Of a stretch of DNA of 53,264 nucleotides, positions 11,191 through 19,487 are shown one piece after another. The translations under genes were made by a program, and so were the position numbers. Source of the stretch: Pseudomonadota bacterium (GTDB taxonomy: Bacteria > Desulfobacterota > Binatia > Binatales > Binataceae); the NCBI GenBank assembly GCA_021323675.1, contig JAJPKP010000006.1:1-53264 (forward strand). The letters are read 5' to 3'. Below the pieces are notes generated by a model that was not told the origin of the DNA, did not search any database, and saw nothing but the letters and a program-made list of their open reading frames with translations. The stretch's first letter is position 1; every line of letters starts with the position of its first letter.

Positions 11191-11390
11191 GTATCTCATG
11201 ATTCAATCCGGCAGCATCACCAGAAGTGCTGGCTGGCATGCCGTTTTTCGATGGCTGTCGGCCGCGGCGCTCGTCCCGCCCGCAAGCCGATCGACAGATT
11301 ATTTGCGGCCGCTGCAGCCGGCGCCATTGGATGGCGCGATCATCCGGTTCAGAATGATGGACCATCGATCGTTTCTCCTGGAGAGAACCT

Positions 11391-11705
11391 TTGGCAGCAA
11401 AAGTACTCATCATCCTGATTGTCGCCGCCGCGCTCGAGGTCGGCGGCGATGCGCTCGTGCGGTTGGGCCTGGACGGACCCCGATACTGGATGGTGGGAGG
11501 CGGGTTGATCCTGTTTGCCTACGGCGTGCTCGTCAATACCAGCGGGCTGGATTTCAACCGCCTGATGGGCATTTACATCGCGATCTTCTTTCTGGTCTCG
11601 CAGGCAATTTCGTGGGCGATCTTCGGCCAAATTCCCGATGACCGGATAGTCCTCGGCGGAGGGTTCATCGTCGCCGGCGGTTTGGTGATTCTGCTGATGA
11701 CCTGA
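11391..11705 (+). CDS. small four-helix membrane protein, YnfA/SMR-like
   Basis: A 104-residue, almost wholly hydrophobic protein with four predicted membrane helices (about 3-20, 32-52, 56-80, 84-103). Helix 1 carries ALEVGGDALVRLGL, which recalls the conserved acidic residue of helix 1 in YnfA and small multidrug resistance proteins. GQIPDDRIVLGGGFIVAGG near the end also fits YnfA. The start is a TTG, supported by GGAGAG five bases upstream; there is no ATG nearby. It could be a small exporter subunit, but the substrate is unknown. Confidence 0.6.
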   Translation: MAAKVLIILIVAAALEVGGDALVRLGLDGPRYWMVGGGLILFAYGVLVNTSGLDFNRLMGIYIAIFFLVSQAISWAIFGQIPDDRIVLGGGFIVAGGLVILLMT

Positions 11706-11719
11706 TTTTGAGGCGGTTC

Positions 11720-12421
11720 TCAGCCGATCACGCTCAGCCATTCACCGAAGCATTCTCGCGCTTCAACCTCGAGCAGCGCCGCGTATTTCGCGGTGTCCGC
11801 GCGCAGTTCAGTCACCGACAGTTTCGCGGCGGCGATCTCGCAGGCATGACCGATGAACCATTGTTCGAGGCGCGCGGCGGTCGCTTCGGGATGGAACTGG
11901 AACGCCATCGCGCTTGCACCCCACGAAAAGGCCTGGTTGCGGCAAAAGTCCGTCGATGCGAGCAGGGTCGCGCCGCGCGGCAAATCGAAAGTATCTCCAT
12001 GCCAGTGCAGCACGGCGATATTGTCCTTGCCGAGGCGGCGAAAAGCGGATTCGCGGCCCTCGCGCGTAAGCGTAACCGGCCCCCATCCTATTTCTTTGCC
12101 GCCTGTGGGATAGACTCGCGCACCGAGCGCACGCGCCATCAACTGCGCGCCGAGGCAGATTCCAAGCGTGGGACGGCTTGCGGCGAGACGCTTCTCCAGC
12201 AGCTTCAGTTCGTCCTTCAGAACGGGATAGAGATTCTCCTCGTATGCTCCGATGGGTCCGCCGAGCACGATGACGAGGCTGTCCGCGGTCGGATCGAGCG
12301 CGCCGATGTCATCGACGCAGGCGTCGGCGTAGCGGACCCGGTAGCCGCAATCTTCGAGGATCGCTCCCAGGGTTCCGAGGTCTTCAAAGTGGACGTGGCG
12401 AATGGCGGTTGCGGTTTTCAT
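11720..12421 (-). CDS. class I glutamine amidotransferase-like protein
   Basis: A 233-residue protein with the class I GATase triad: nucleophile C89 in GICLGAQ, H177 and E179 in FQFHPEA. The oxyanion-region motif VLGGPIGAYEE is intact. It resembles the stand-alone GuaA-like amidotransferases more than PuuD. Its partner or substrate is not evident. It is the last gene of a leftward operon with a permease, a MOSC protein and an XRE-cupin regulator, and lies six bases after the regulator gene. By analogy with puu genes it may hydrolyse a gamma-glutamyl intermediate of amine or amino-acid use; this is inference only. Confidence 0.8.
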   Translation of the reverse strand: MKTATAIRHVHFEDLGTLGAILEDCGYRVRYADACVDDIGALDPTADSLVIVLGGPIGAYEENLYPVLKDELKLLEKRLAASRPTLGICLGAQLMARALGARVYPTGGKEIGWGPVTLTREGRESAFRRLGKDNIAVLHWHGDTFDLPRGATLLASTDFCRNQAFSWGASAMAFQFHPEATAARLEQWFIGHACEIAAAKLSVTELRADTAKYAALLEVEARECFGEWLSVIG

Positions 12422-12427
12422 GCGACC

Positions 12428-13039
12428 TTAACTGGAATGGACCGGCGTCGAGGCGACCAGCAGCACGACGGCGTCGCGTTTTCCGATCGCGGCCAGGCGA
12501 TGCGGTGTGCGCGCGTCGAAGTGGGCGGCATCGCCAGGCTGCAGCGAATGTTGCTCGTTCTCGAAGATCAGGTTCAGCGCGCCCGATATGACGTAGAGCC
12601 ACTCCTCGCCCTCGTGGCGATAGAATTTGTCGTTGTGCCGGTTCGCCGGAATGCGCATCTCCATCGCCTGCAAACCGGTAAGCGCGCCGCCGCCCGATAC
12701 CGACCGATAGGCGAGCCCGTTCGCGATTCGTGTCGAAGTGCTGCCCGAGCGGATGACGCGGCATGGGGGCATCGTCTGCCCGTCGCCCTCAAGCAGAGTG
12801 CGGATCGGAATCTCGTAGACCTGAGCGAGCGTGATCAGCGCCGCAAGCGAGGGCTGGCGGGTCCCGCCTTCCAGCCGCGACAGATACGGTTCCGAAAGTT
12901 TGGTGAGTTTGCTTAAGCGCTCCAGGGTCCATCCGCGTTGATTGCGCAAAGCCTTGAGCTGCGCGCCCAGCGAGGTAAGAACACGCCCGAGCGGCTTTTC
13001 CATCCCGGCCGCCATCGGGAGTGAACTAACATCTAGCAT
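12428..13039 (-). CDS. XRE-family transcriptional regulator with cupin sensor domain
   Basis: A 203-residue protein. Residues about 22-78 form a helix-turn-helix of the XRE type (LKALRNQRGWTLERLSKLT, then SEPYLSRLEGGTRQPSLAAL). Residues about 120-198 form a cupin barrel with EGEEWLYVISGALNLIFE and LQPGDAAHFDARTPH. This architecture is shared with PuuR and other regulators of amine and amino-acid metabolism, in which the cupin senses the ligand. It lies inside the operon it presumably controls. Three in-frame ATG codons compete for the start and none has a convincing ribosome-binding site; the first is annotated. Confidence 0.88.
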   Translation of the reverse strand: MLDVSSLPMAAGMEKPLGRVLTSLGAQLKALRNQRGWTLERLSKLTKLSEPYLSRLEGGTRQPSLAALITLAQVYEIPIRTLLEGDGQTMPPCRVIRSGSTSTRIANGLAYRSVSGGGALTGLQAMEMRIPANRHNDKFYRHEGEEWLYVISGALNLIFENEQHSLQPGDAAHFDARTPHRLAAIGKRDAVVLLVASTPVHSS

Positions 13040-13115
13040 GCCTGTCGGGCAACCTCATTCGTCGTTCGCTCCTGGTGATTTTCAGGGGGCGGAGTCCAGG
13101 ACTCCGCACCGCAAA

Positions 13116-13952
13116 CTACGCTGGTGTCTCCACCGTCACGGCATCGCCGGTGCGGACCAATCCGCCGCGCTCGACGGTCGCATACACGCCGACGTTCGCC
13201 GCGTTGGCCTTGAGAGCGGCCTTGAGAATTCCGAGGTCTCGGGGAAGATCCCCTTGGGCGAGCGTGGTCATAACGCAGCGCCCCGTGGCGCAAGTGATCC
13301 TTAGACGGACCTGCCTTCCGATTGCGAGGGTCGAACCGACCCACGAGTTCTCGACGAAACCTTCCTGGCCATCGGGCGGCGCGACGATCAGGTTCGGACG
13401 GAAGCGGCGCGCCTCGAAAGTCCCTTGCGGATAGACGCGGCGCAACTCGTTCAGCGTCGCGGTGGTCAGGATGTGAACCACCGCGCCGTCGAAGAAGGTG
13501 TTGGGCGGCATCGCTTCCTCGGTGACCGCCTCGCGATGCGCCAGATTTTCGAGGTCGGGCCAGTATTCCTCGAGTTTGGGACGTGGCAGAGGCTTCGATT
13601 GAAGCGAGACGCCGCGCCCCAACACGCTTGAGAGCAGACTGTCGAGATTGCTCTGGGTGCTGATGGCCCAGTCGCCGTCGGGCATCATTATCCGCACCGG
13701 CGGAATGACCTCGTGCATCCCGGGCGGTTCGAGGTACGCGGCGCGGAAGGAAAACATCGCGGGCCATTTGCGCGGATTTTTCGCGCTCACGACCTTGCCG
13801 CTCGACTGCTCGACGATTGCGTATGCGCGATCGCCGAGCAGGCCGCGTTCGGTGACGACGCTGGCGTTGATCTCCTCGCCCATCATCGACTTCACCGGAT
13901 AGCGCCACATCGCGACGATCGAGCCGGCGGACTTCGCTTCGTTTTGCGTCAT
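13116..13952 (-). CDS. MOSC domain-containing protein
   Basis: A 278-residue protein with an N-terminal MOSC-associated beta barrel (SIVAMWRYPVKSMMGEEI, GLLGDRAYAIVE) and a C-terminal MOSC domain with FEARRFRPNLIV and the family cysteine in TGRCVMTTLAQGD. MOSC proteins handle molybdenum-cofactor sulfur or reduce N-hydroxylated substrates (YcbX/mARC type). The start is fixed by GGAGGAG a few bases upstream; a longer Arg-rich extension lacks such a site. It is the second gene of the permease operon, 16 bases after the permease. Confidence 0.85.
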   Translation of the reverse strand: MTQNEAKSAGSIVAMWRYPVKSMMGEEINASVVTERGLLGDRAYAIVEQSSGKVVSAKNPRKWPAMFSFRAAYLEPPGMHEVIPPVRIMMPDGDWAISTQSNLDSLLSSVLGRGVSLQSKPLPRPKLEEYWPDLENLAHREAVTEEAMPPNTFFDGAVVHILTTATLNELRRVYPQGTFEARRFRPNLIVAPPDGQEGFVENSWVGSTLAIGRQVRLRITCATGRCVMTTLAQGDLPRDLGILKAALKANAANVGVYATVERGGLVRTGDAVTVETPA

Positions 13953-13968
13953 ACTCTCCTCCTGCCGC

Positions 13969-15426
13969 TCAGGCCGTGGCCTTGTCGCGCGTCTCAACCG
14001 GCGACGGCGGAGTCGCGAGCGCGAGGACCGGCGCGGGCGCGTGCTCCGCATGAACGCGATCGCGCACTCTGTCCGCGAAGTCGGGCCGGGCGCGCAGCAT
14101 CGCGAACCATCCGAGGCCGATCGCGAGGTAGCCGAGGAAGATGTAGGGGAAGATGTTCACCGGCCACGACGGGACGGGGTACACGCTGCCCACCGCGGGC
14201 ACCATCAGCAGTACGACCGAGGCGACGGACAGGCCGAGGCCAGCGGGTCCAAGCTCGCGGCGTCTGGCCAGGTACGCCGGAGCCGCGATGGAGATCAGGA
14301 AATAGGCGCCGAGGAATCCGAATGCGCCCAGGGTACCCGCGTCATTGAAGGCGTCGAGGATTTCAAGCTTGAAGACCCCGGTGAGAATTACGGGCGACAG
14401 AAAAATCAGGGCCGACATCAGGGTCACCGCGACGTGCGGGGTTTCGTTGGTCTCGTGCGCGGTTCCGATCGCGCGGTGCAGGACGCCGAGCTTGCCCATC
14501 GGGTAAAGGATGCGGGCGCCCGAATTCATGCAGGACAGCGCGAGCGAATAAAAGCTCGCCATCGCGCCAAACGAGATCGGCGCCTTGAGCCATCCCACCC
14601 GCATCATGTCGGACAGCACGTTCAGCGGCGCATCGATCTTGTCCAGCGTGGTCTTGTAGCCGGCGAAGCCCAGGACCTCGGTATACGAGACCAGGACGAA
14701 AAACGCTCCTGTCATCAGCAGGCTCACGATCACGGCCCGCGGAATGGTGCGCAGAGGTTCGACGGCTTCCTCGCCGAAAGCGGTCGCGCATTCAAAACCG
14801 ACCAGGCTGAAGATTGCCGTCACGACTCCAAGCGCCAGGCCGGAGAACGAAGCGCCTTCGAGCTTGATTTGAGCCGTATCGATCGGGCTCTTGCCGCCGA
14901 ACAAAACGATCATGCAGAGCATGAGGATCAGCGCGACGGAGAGTCCTTCGAGCACTAGCATCAAGCCGCTCGACAACCGGATGTCCTTGTAGCCGAGATA
15001 CCAGATACTGCCCGCGCACACCGCGAACAGCGCCAGATGCGGCAGATGTATTCCCATCATTTCGAGCAGGGTGCTCGCGAAGATGGTGAATCCGGTCATG
15101 CCGGCGGTGCCGATAAACAGATAGGCCCAGATGAGACACCATCCCGAGATATTGCCGGCGGTGGGTCCCAGTCCCATGACCGTATAGCCGTACATCGAGC
15201 CTGCCGCGCTCGAGCGCCTGGCAAACTGATTGAGATTGAGCGCCACAAACAGAAGCATCACCGTTCCAAACGCGTACGCCATCCAGCTCGCATTGCCGGC
15301 GCTGCTGTACATCAGCGGGACGATCAGCGCCGCGGTCATGGTCGGCGAGATCAGTGCGATGGCCATGGCGGTCAGTCCGGTGAAATTGAGGCACTCCTTG
15401 CGCAGCGATCCGGTCGGTTCGCCCAT
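13969..15426 (-). CDS. APC-superfamily amino acid/amine permease
   Basis: A 485-residue integral membrane protein with about 12 hydrophobic segments. Near the N-terminus are FTGLTAMAIALISPTMTAAL and SSAAGSMYGYTVMGLGP, and in the middle AIFSLVGFECATAFGEEA, the helix-6 region typical of amino-acid permeases of the APC superfamily. The start ATG has GGAGGAA eight bases upstream; an in-frame start further up would add 12 residues. It is first in a four-gene leftward operon, and a duplicated palindrome lies 64-104 bases upstream of the start, a likely operator. The substrate is not determinable. Confidence 0.88.
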   Translation of the reverse strand: MGEPTGSLRKECLNFTGLTAMAIALISPTMTAALIVPLMYSSAGNASWMAYAFGTVMLLFVALNLNQFARRSSAAGSMYGYTVMGLGPTAGNISGWCLIWAYLFIGTAGMTGFTIFASTLLEMMGIHLPHLALFAVCAGSIWYLGYKDIRLSSGLMLVLEGLSVALILMLCMIVLFGGKSPIDTAQIKLEGASFSGLALGVVTAIFSLVGFECATAFGEEAVEPLRTIPRAVIVSLLMTGAFFVLVSYTEVLGFAGYKTTLDKIDAPLNVLSDMMRVGWLKAPISFGAMASFYSLALSCMNSGARILYPMGKLGVLHRAIGTAHETNETPHVAVTLMSALIFLSPVILTGVFKLEILDAFNDAGTLGAFGFLGAYFLISIAAPAYLARRRELGPAGLGLSVASVVLLMVPAVGSVYPVPSWPVNIFPYIFLGYLAIGLGWFAMLRARPDFADRVRDRVHAEHAPAPVLALATPPSPVETRDKATA

Positions 15427-15489
15427 CGGTCGTTCCTCCAGAGGCGCGTGTCCGCCCTGCATCGGCGCCGCGGGTTACGCGCCAGAAAT

Positions 15490-15530
15490 TGCCTGACAGG
15501 CAACCATGCAAGCGAGATGCCTGACAGGCA
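15490..15530. promoter_or_regulatory. duplicated palindrome TGCCTGACAGGCA, candidate operator
   Basis: Two identical 13-base copies (15490-15502 and 15518-15530), each with perfect 6-base arms around a single A, spaced 28 bases centre to centre. They sit upstream of the permease operon start. This is the geometry of tandem binding sites for a dimeric repressor or activator. The XRE-cupin protein of the same operon is the obvious candidate, but a GntR or TetR protein from elsewhere would also fit. Confidence 0.55.
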
Positions 15531-15791
15531 AGATGACTTGCGCGCCCGCAATCAATTGAGACCGGCGGGGTGCGTCCTCTAATCGATGGCGCGCCGGCGG
15601 TCAGATGACGCCGCGAACAGCAGCATCGTGCTCATCTCCCGGGCTTCACTCGGCCGCGTGATGGAGAGAAACAGAAATCGTGATTGCGCGATTGCCGGTC
15701 GATTTCCAACACGCCCGCAAGTTGGCAGATGAAACAGGGCGGAGCGATGCTGCGTCCTGACGATCTACGCTCGGCCTCGAGAGACGGCGTT

Positions 15792-15816
15792 GGCGCCTGC
15801 CCTCTCGACAGGCGCC
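15792..15816 (-). terminator. hairpin downstream of the nitronate monooxygenase gene
   Basis: A perfect 8-base inverted repeat GGCGCCTG/CAGGCGCC with a 9-base loop, about 22 bases past the stop codon of the minus-strand gene. There is no T-run on the 3' side, so it is at best a Rho-assisted or mRNA-stabilising hairpin. Confidence 0.4.
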
Positions 15817-15838
15817 GGTTCTTCAAATCGCGCGTGGA

Positions 15839-16777
15839 TTAGCGGGCATAGGCGGTGGAGAGGCCGTTCACGGTCGCAAAGAACTCATCCACGGTCTCGC
15901 GGATTATTCGGGCGACAGGCTTGACCGAATCGATACGGCCGCAGACCTGGCCCGATAGTGCGATGCTCGCCTCCATGTCGCCCCCGAAGTAGAGGTCCTT
16001 CGCGCGGCCGAATTCGTTCATGATATTCGGTCCCGGCTCGCGTTCGAGGCGGGCAGTGCGCGCGGTGCGCAGCGCGCGCAGGGCGGGCTTCGAGAACTGG
16101 TTCAGGAAGACGGTGTCGGTTTCGGCGGCGTTGACGATCGCGCGCTTCCAGTTTTCGTGCACGGGAGATTCCGCCGCCGATACCATCCGGGTGCCCATCT
16201 GTACGCCTTCGGCGCCCAGGGCAAACGCCGCCGCCATCGTGCGGCCGTCGGCGATGCCGCCGGCCGCGATGATTGGGACCTCGACTTTTTCCCGCACCAG
16301 CGGCAGCAGTATCATCGATGCGACCGGCTGAGGGTTCTTGAAACCGCCGCCTTCGCCGCCCTCCACGACCAGCCCATCAACTCCCGCTTCGACCGCCTTG
16401 AGAGCCGCGGCAAGCGTCGGGACGACGTGAAATACCGTGAGTCCCGCGGCTTTGAGATCGCGGCAGTACTTGCGCGGATCGCCCGCCGAGGTAGTGACAA
16501 AACGGACCTTCTGCTCGATTACGAATTGCACGATTTTGGGGTCGCGCACGAAGGCCTGCGCGATGTTCACCCCGAACGGCTTGTCCGTAAGCTCGCGCAT
16601 CTTCCTGATCTCGTCGCGAATCTCGCCAAGTTCGCCCGAAGAAGTCTCGATGATGCCCATGCCGCCGGCATTTGATACCGCGGAGGCGAGCTGCGCGCGC
16701 GCAATCCATCCCATCGGGGCCTGGATGATCGGGTATTGGATGCCGAGCATTTCGGTTATGCGATTTCTCAGGCGCAT
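15839..16777 (-). CDS. nitronate monooxygenase (NPD family)
   Basis: A 312-residue FMN-dependent TIM-barrel enzyme. Motifs seen are the N-terminal YPIIQAPMGWIARAQLA, GGMGIIETSS, DGLVVEGGEGGG and PIIAAGGIADGRTMAAAFAL, then GAEGVQMGTRM, which together form the FMN-phosphate and substrate site of the 2-nitropropane dioxygenase family. It oxidises alkyl nitronates to carbonyl compounds and nitrite; some members act in fatty-acid or enoyl-related reactions instead. The ATG giving MRLRNRITEMLG is chosen over one 15 codons upstream because the conserved homology begins there. It is divergent from an LLM monooxygenase gene. Confidence 0.88.
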   Translation of the reverse strand: MRLRNRITEMLGIQYPIIQAPMGWIARAQLASAVSNAGGMGIIETSSGELGEIRDEIRKMRELTDKPFGVNIAQAFVRDPKIVQFVIEQKVRFVTTSAGDPRKYCRDLKAAGLTVFHVVPTLAAALKAVEAGVDGLVVEGGEGGGFKNPQPVASMILLPLVREKVEVPIIAAGGIADGRTMAAAFALGAEGVQMGTRMVSAAESPVHENWKRAIVNAAETDTVFLNQFSKPALRALRTARTARLEREPGPNIMNEFGRAKDLYFGGDMEASIALSGQVCGRIDSVKPVARIIRETVDEFFATVNGLSTAYAR

Positions 16778-16948
16778 GTGCTTGTCTTGCCTCGCTTTCG
16801 GTGCGGATCGGGAATGCCGCAATTTAGCGCATGGGGTGCGGAGTCAGAAACCCGGGCCGCTCGACGAAGGATCTCGAACGAGTTTGCTCTTTCCGGCGGC
16901 TTTTCACGCTTTTCAATCTGTCGCAAACTCAGCTAAAGGTACGCGATC

Positions 16949-17989
16949 TTGAAACTTTCGATTGTCGATCAATCACCGGTTCCGGCCGGGCACACCGCGG
17001 CCGAGGCGCTGCGCAACACGATCGAGCTGGCGCGGATGGCCGATCAACTCGGCTACTATCGCTACTGGATCGCCGAGCATCACGCGACCGCCGCATTTGC
17101 GAGCCCGGCGCCCGAAATTCTGATCGCCCGGGTCGCCGCCGAAACCTCGTCGATTCGCGTGGGATCGGGCGGCGTGATGCTGCCGCATTACAGCCCGATG
17201 AAGGTGGTCGAGCAGTTCAAGGTCCTGCACGCGCTTTATCCGGGAAGAATCGATCTGGGAATCGGGCGGGCGCCGGGCGGAAGCCCGCTCGATTCCTTCG
17301 CCCTGCGGCGCGACCGCGAGCATCAGCCGACCGAGGACGATTTTCCGCGCCAGCTCATGGAGCTGCTCGCCTTTCTGAGCCGCGGCTTTCGTCCCGACCA
17401 TCCCTTCAGCCGCATCGAGCTTTCGCCCGACATGCCCGGCGAACCGGAGGTGTGGATGCTGGGATCGAGCATGTGGAGCGCCGCGGCGGCCGCCCAGGTC
17501 GGACTTCCGTACGCGTTCGCTCACTTCATCGATCCGACGCCGACACGGCAGGCGATCGAATATTACCGGTCGCACTTCAGGCCGTCGCAGCGCCTCGACA
17601 AGCCCCACGTCGTCCTCGCGCTGGGCGCAATCGCCGCCGACAGCGAGGAAGAAGCGAAGCGCCTGTTCTCGAGCGTGCGGGTCTTTGGGCGGCGCATCCG
17701 CCAGGGTATCCGGACCCAGATTCCATCGGTGGAGGAAGCGATTCAGGAACTCGCGACCAAATCGGGTCCCGACCGGCCCGACAACGGCGAATGGCCCCGC
17801 ATCATTATCGGCGAGGCGAACGACGTACGTGACAAGCTCATCGACATGGCCAGTGTGCTCGGCGCCGAAGAGGTCATGATCGTAACCATCACGCACGACC
17901 ATCAGGCGCGCCTGCATTCCTATCGTCTGCTGGCGAAAGCGTTCGGCCTCACCCCGCGACCAGCACCGCCGGCCATCAGTCCCTCATGA
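16949..17989 (+). CDS. LLM-class flavin-dependent oxidoreductase (MsnO8-like)
   Basis: A 346-residue luciferase-like monooxygenase. The N-terminus MKLSIVDQSPVPAG, ARMADQLGYYRYWIAEHH, IRVGSGGVMLPHYSPMKVVEQF and DLGIGRAPGG are the signatures of the group near MsnO8. It binds reduced FMN or F420. The start codon is TTG; no ATG fits, and the MKLSIVDQSP motif begins right at it. The end overlaps the next gene by four bases (ATGA), so the two are probably co-translated. Confidence 0.9.
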   Translation: MKLSIVDQSPVPAGHTAAEALRNTIELARMADQLGYYRYWIAEHHATAAFASPAPEILIARVAAETSSIRVGSGGVMLPHYSPMKVVEQFKVLHALYPGRIDLGIGRAPGGSPLDSFALRRDREHQPTEDDFPRQLMELLAFLSRGFRPDHPFSRIELSPDMPGEPEVWMLGSSMWSAAAAAQVGLPYAFAHFIDPTPTRQAIEYYRSHFRPSQRLDKPHVVLALGAIAADSEEEAKRLFSSVRVFGRRIRQGIRTQIPSVEEAIQELATKSGPDRPDNGEWPRIIIGEANDVRDKLIDMASVLGAEEVMIVTITHDHQARLHSYRLLAKAFGLTPRPAPPAISPS

Positions 17990-18402
17990 CCACGGCGCGC
18001 GAACATAACGATCTCAAGAAGAACACCTGGGTCGGCGAGCTGGGAATCGAGATCGTAAGCGCCGAGCCCGGCAGGGTCGTCGGCCAGATCGAGGTGCGGC
18101 CCGACTTTCTCGCCCCCAACGGGTTCATCCACGCCGCCGTGATCGTGAGCATGGCGGACAGCCTGTGCGGCTCGGGTACGGTTGAAGCGCTACCCGAGGG
18201 CGCGACCGGTCACACGACGATCGAGCTTAAGGCGAACCTGCTCGGCACCGCGCGCAGCGGAAAAATCCGGTGCGAGGCCACGATGGTCCACAGCGGGCGC
18301 ACCACGCAGGTATGGGATGCTGCCGCCGTCTCGGAGGCCAGCGGCAAGACCATCGCGCTCTTCCGCTGCACGCAACTGATCCTCTATCCGGCGGCGAAGT
18401 AG
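17986..18402 (+). CDS. PaaI-family hotdog thioesterase
   Basis: A 138-residue single-hotdog protein. VGQIEVRPDFLAPNGFIHAA and IVSMADSLCGSGT match the PaaI family, in which the Asp on the long helix and the Asn/His before it form the active site. THTTIELKANLLG-type strands follow (seen as HTTIELKANLLG). It probably hydrolyses an aromatic or acyl-CoA thioester. Translationally coupled to the LLM enzyme upstream, which suggests a shared degradative step. Confidence 0.88.
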   Translation: MTTAREHNDLKKNTWVGELGIEIVSAEPGRVVGQIEVRPDFLAPNGFIHAAVIVSMADSLCGSGTVEALPEGATGHTTIELKANLLGTARSGKIRCEATMVHSGRTTQVWDAAAVSEASGKTIALFRCTQLILYPAAK

Positions 18403-18527
18403 CCGCTCCGCCGCGAAAATGCGGCGCCAACGGCGCAACGCCGTGCGGCAAAGCTCCTGCTTCACGCCATCTTTGCGCTGGGCTATGGTTCGTGGCATTT
18501 CGAGCACCCACGGGAGGCGCCGCAATC

Positions 18528-19460
18528 ATGGCGAAATGGACGGCCGACGATCTGCCCGATCTCTCCGGCAAGACCATCGTTGTCACGGGTGCCAATAGCG
18601 GCATCGGCTACGAAGCCGCCCTCCAGTTCGCCCGTAAGCGCGCGGCCGTCATTCTCGCCTGCCGCAGCATGGACAAGGCCGATGCGGCAGTGGCGCAAAT
18701 CAAGGCCGCGTTTCCCGGCGCGGCCGCACAGGCTGTTCAATTGGACCTTGCAAGCCTGTCTTCGGTCCGCTCGTTTGCCGACGCGCTGCGAAAGGCTCAT
18801 CGCAAGCTCGATGTCCTGTGCAACAACGCGGGTGTGATGGCCATTCCCTATCAGCGCACGGCGGACGGCTTCGAGATGCAATTTGGAACCAATCATCTCG
18901 GCCACTTCGCGCTGACCGGCCTGTTGCTCGATCTTCTGCTTGCGGCCGACCGGGCGCGGATCGTCACGGTGACCAGCTCCGGCCATCGCATGGGCAGTAT
19001 TCGCTTCGACGATCTCAACTGGCAGCACGGGTACCGCAAGTGGTTCGCCTATGGGCAGAGCAAGCTCGCGAACCTGCTGTTCTGCTCCGAGCTTCAAAGG
19101 AGGCTCGAAAAGGGCGGCCATCGAGCAATCAGCGTCGCATGCCATCCCGGATACGCCGCCACCAATCTTCAAGCCGCCGGTCCGAGGATGACGGGATCGG
19201 CGATGAAGGAAGCGCTCATGAATGTCGCCAACCGGATGTTTGCGCAAAGCGCCGCGGCGGGCGCGCTTCCTACGTTGTATGCGGCCGCGGCGCCCGATGT
19301 CCGCGGCAACGACTACATCGGACCGGACGGTTTTGGCGAGATGTGGGGCAGTCCCATCAAGGTGGATCGAAGCCGAGCGGCCCGCGACTCATCGACGGCG
19401 GCCCGCCTGTGGGAAATCTCCGAGCAGCTTACCGGCGTGCGATATTCCCTGCCGGCCTGA
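18528..19460 (+). CDS. short-chain dehydrogenase/reductase (retinol/protochlorophyllide reductase-like)
   Basis: A 310-residue Rossmann-fold oxidoreductase. The nucleotide-binding loop TGANSGIG is at 20-27, and NNAG is at 99-102. The catalytic Ser is in VTSSGHRMG (about 150-151), and Tyr175 and Lys179 lie in AYGQSK. The length and the C-terminal extension resemble WWOX/retinol dehydrogenase-type SDRs. A long open frame runs upstream, but GGGAGG and the conserved N-terminal homology place the start at this ATG. It is convergent with the AsmA-like gene. Confidence 0.9.
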   Translation: MAKWTADDLPDLSGKTIVVTGANSGIGYEAALQFARKRAAVILACRSMDKADAAVAQIKAAFPGAAAQAVQLDLASLSSVRSFADALRKAHRKLDVLCNNAGVMAIPYQRTADGFEMQFGTNHLGHFALTGLLLDLLLAADRARIVTVTSSGHRMGSIRFDDLNWQHGYRKWFAYGQSKLANLLFCSELQRRLEKGGHRAISVACHPGYAATNLQAAGPRMTGSAMKEALMNVANRMFAQSAAAGALPTLYAAAAPDVRGNDYIGPDGFGEMWGSPIKVDRSRAARDSSTAARLWEISEQLTGVRYSLPA

Positions 19461-19487
19461 ATTCCCGGATCCCGCGACCTTTGTCTT

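Larger units (their letters stand above)
15427..15838. other. intergenic region with two kinds of palindromes
   Basis: About 410 bases with no convincing gene. The end next to the permease carries two copies of a 13-base near-palindrome. The end next to the nitronate monooxygenase gene carries a strong hairpin. A 64-codon open frame on the minus strand in between has no ribosome-binding site or recognisable content. Confidence 0.55.

Noticed and set aside
15632..15826. 64-codon open frame between the permease and nitronate monooxygenase genes
   Set aside because: No ribosome-binding site, no recognisable content, and it overlaps the hairpin region.
16831..17832. Open frame of about 333 codons overlapping the LLM gene in another frame
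   Set aside because: Low-complexity Arg/Gly/Ala translation; the overlapping frame has clear LLM motifs throughout.
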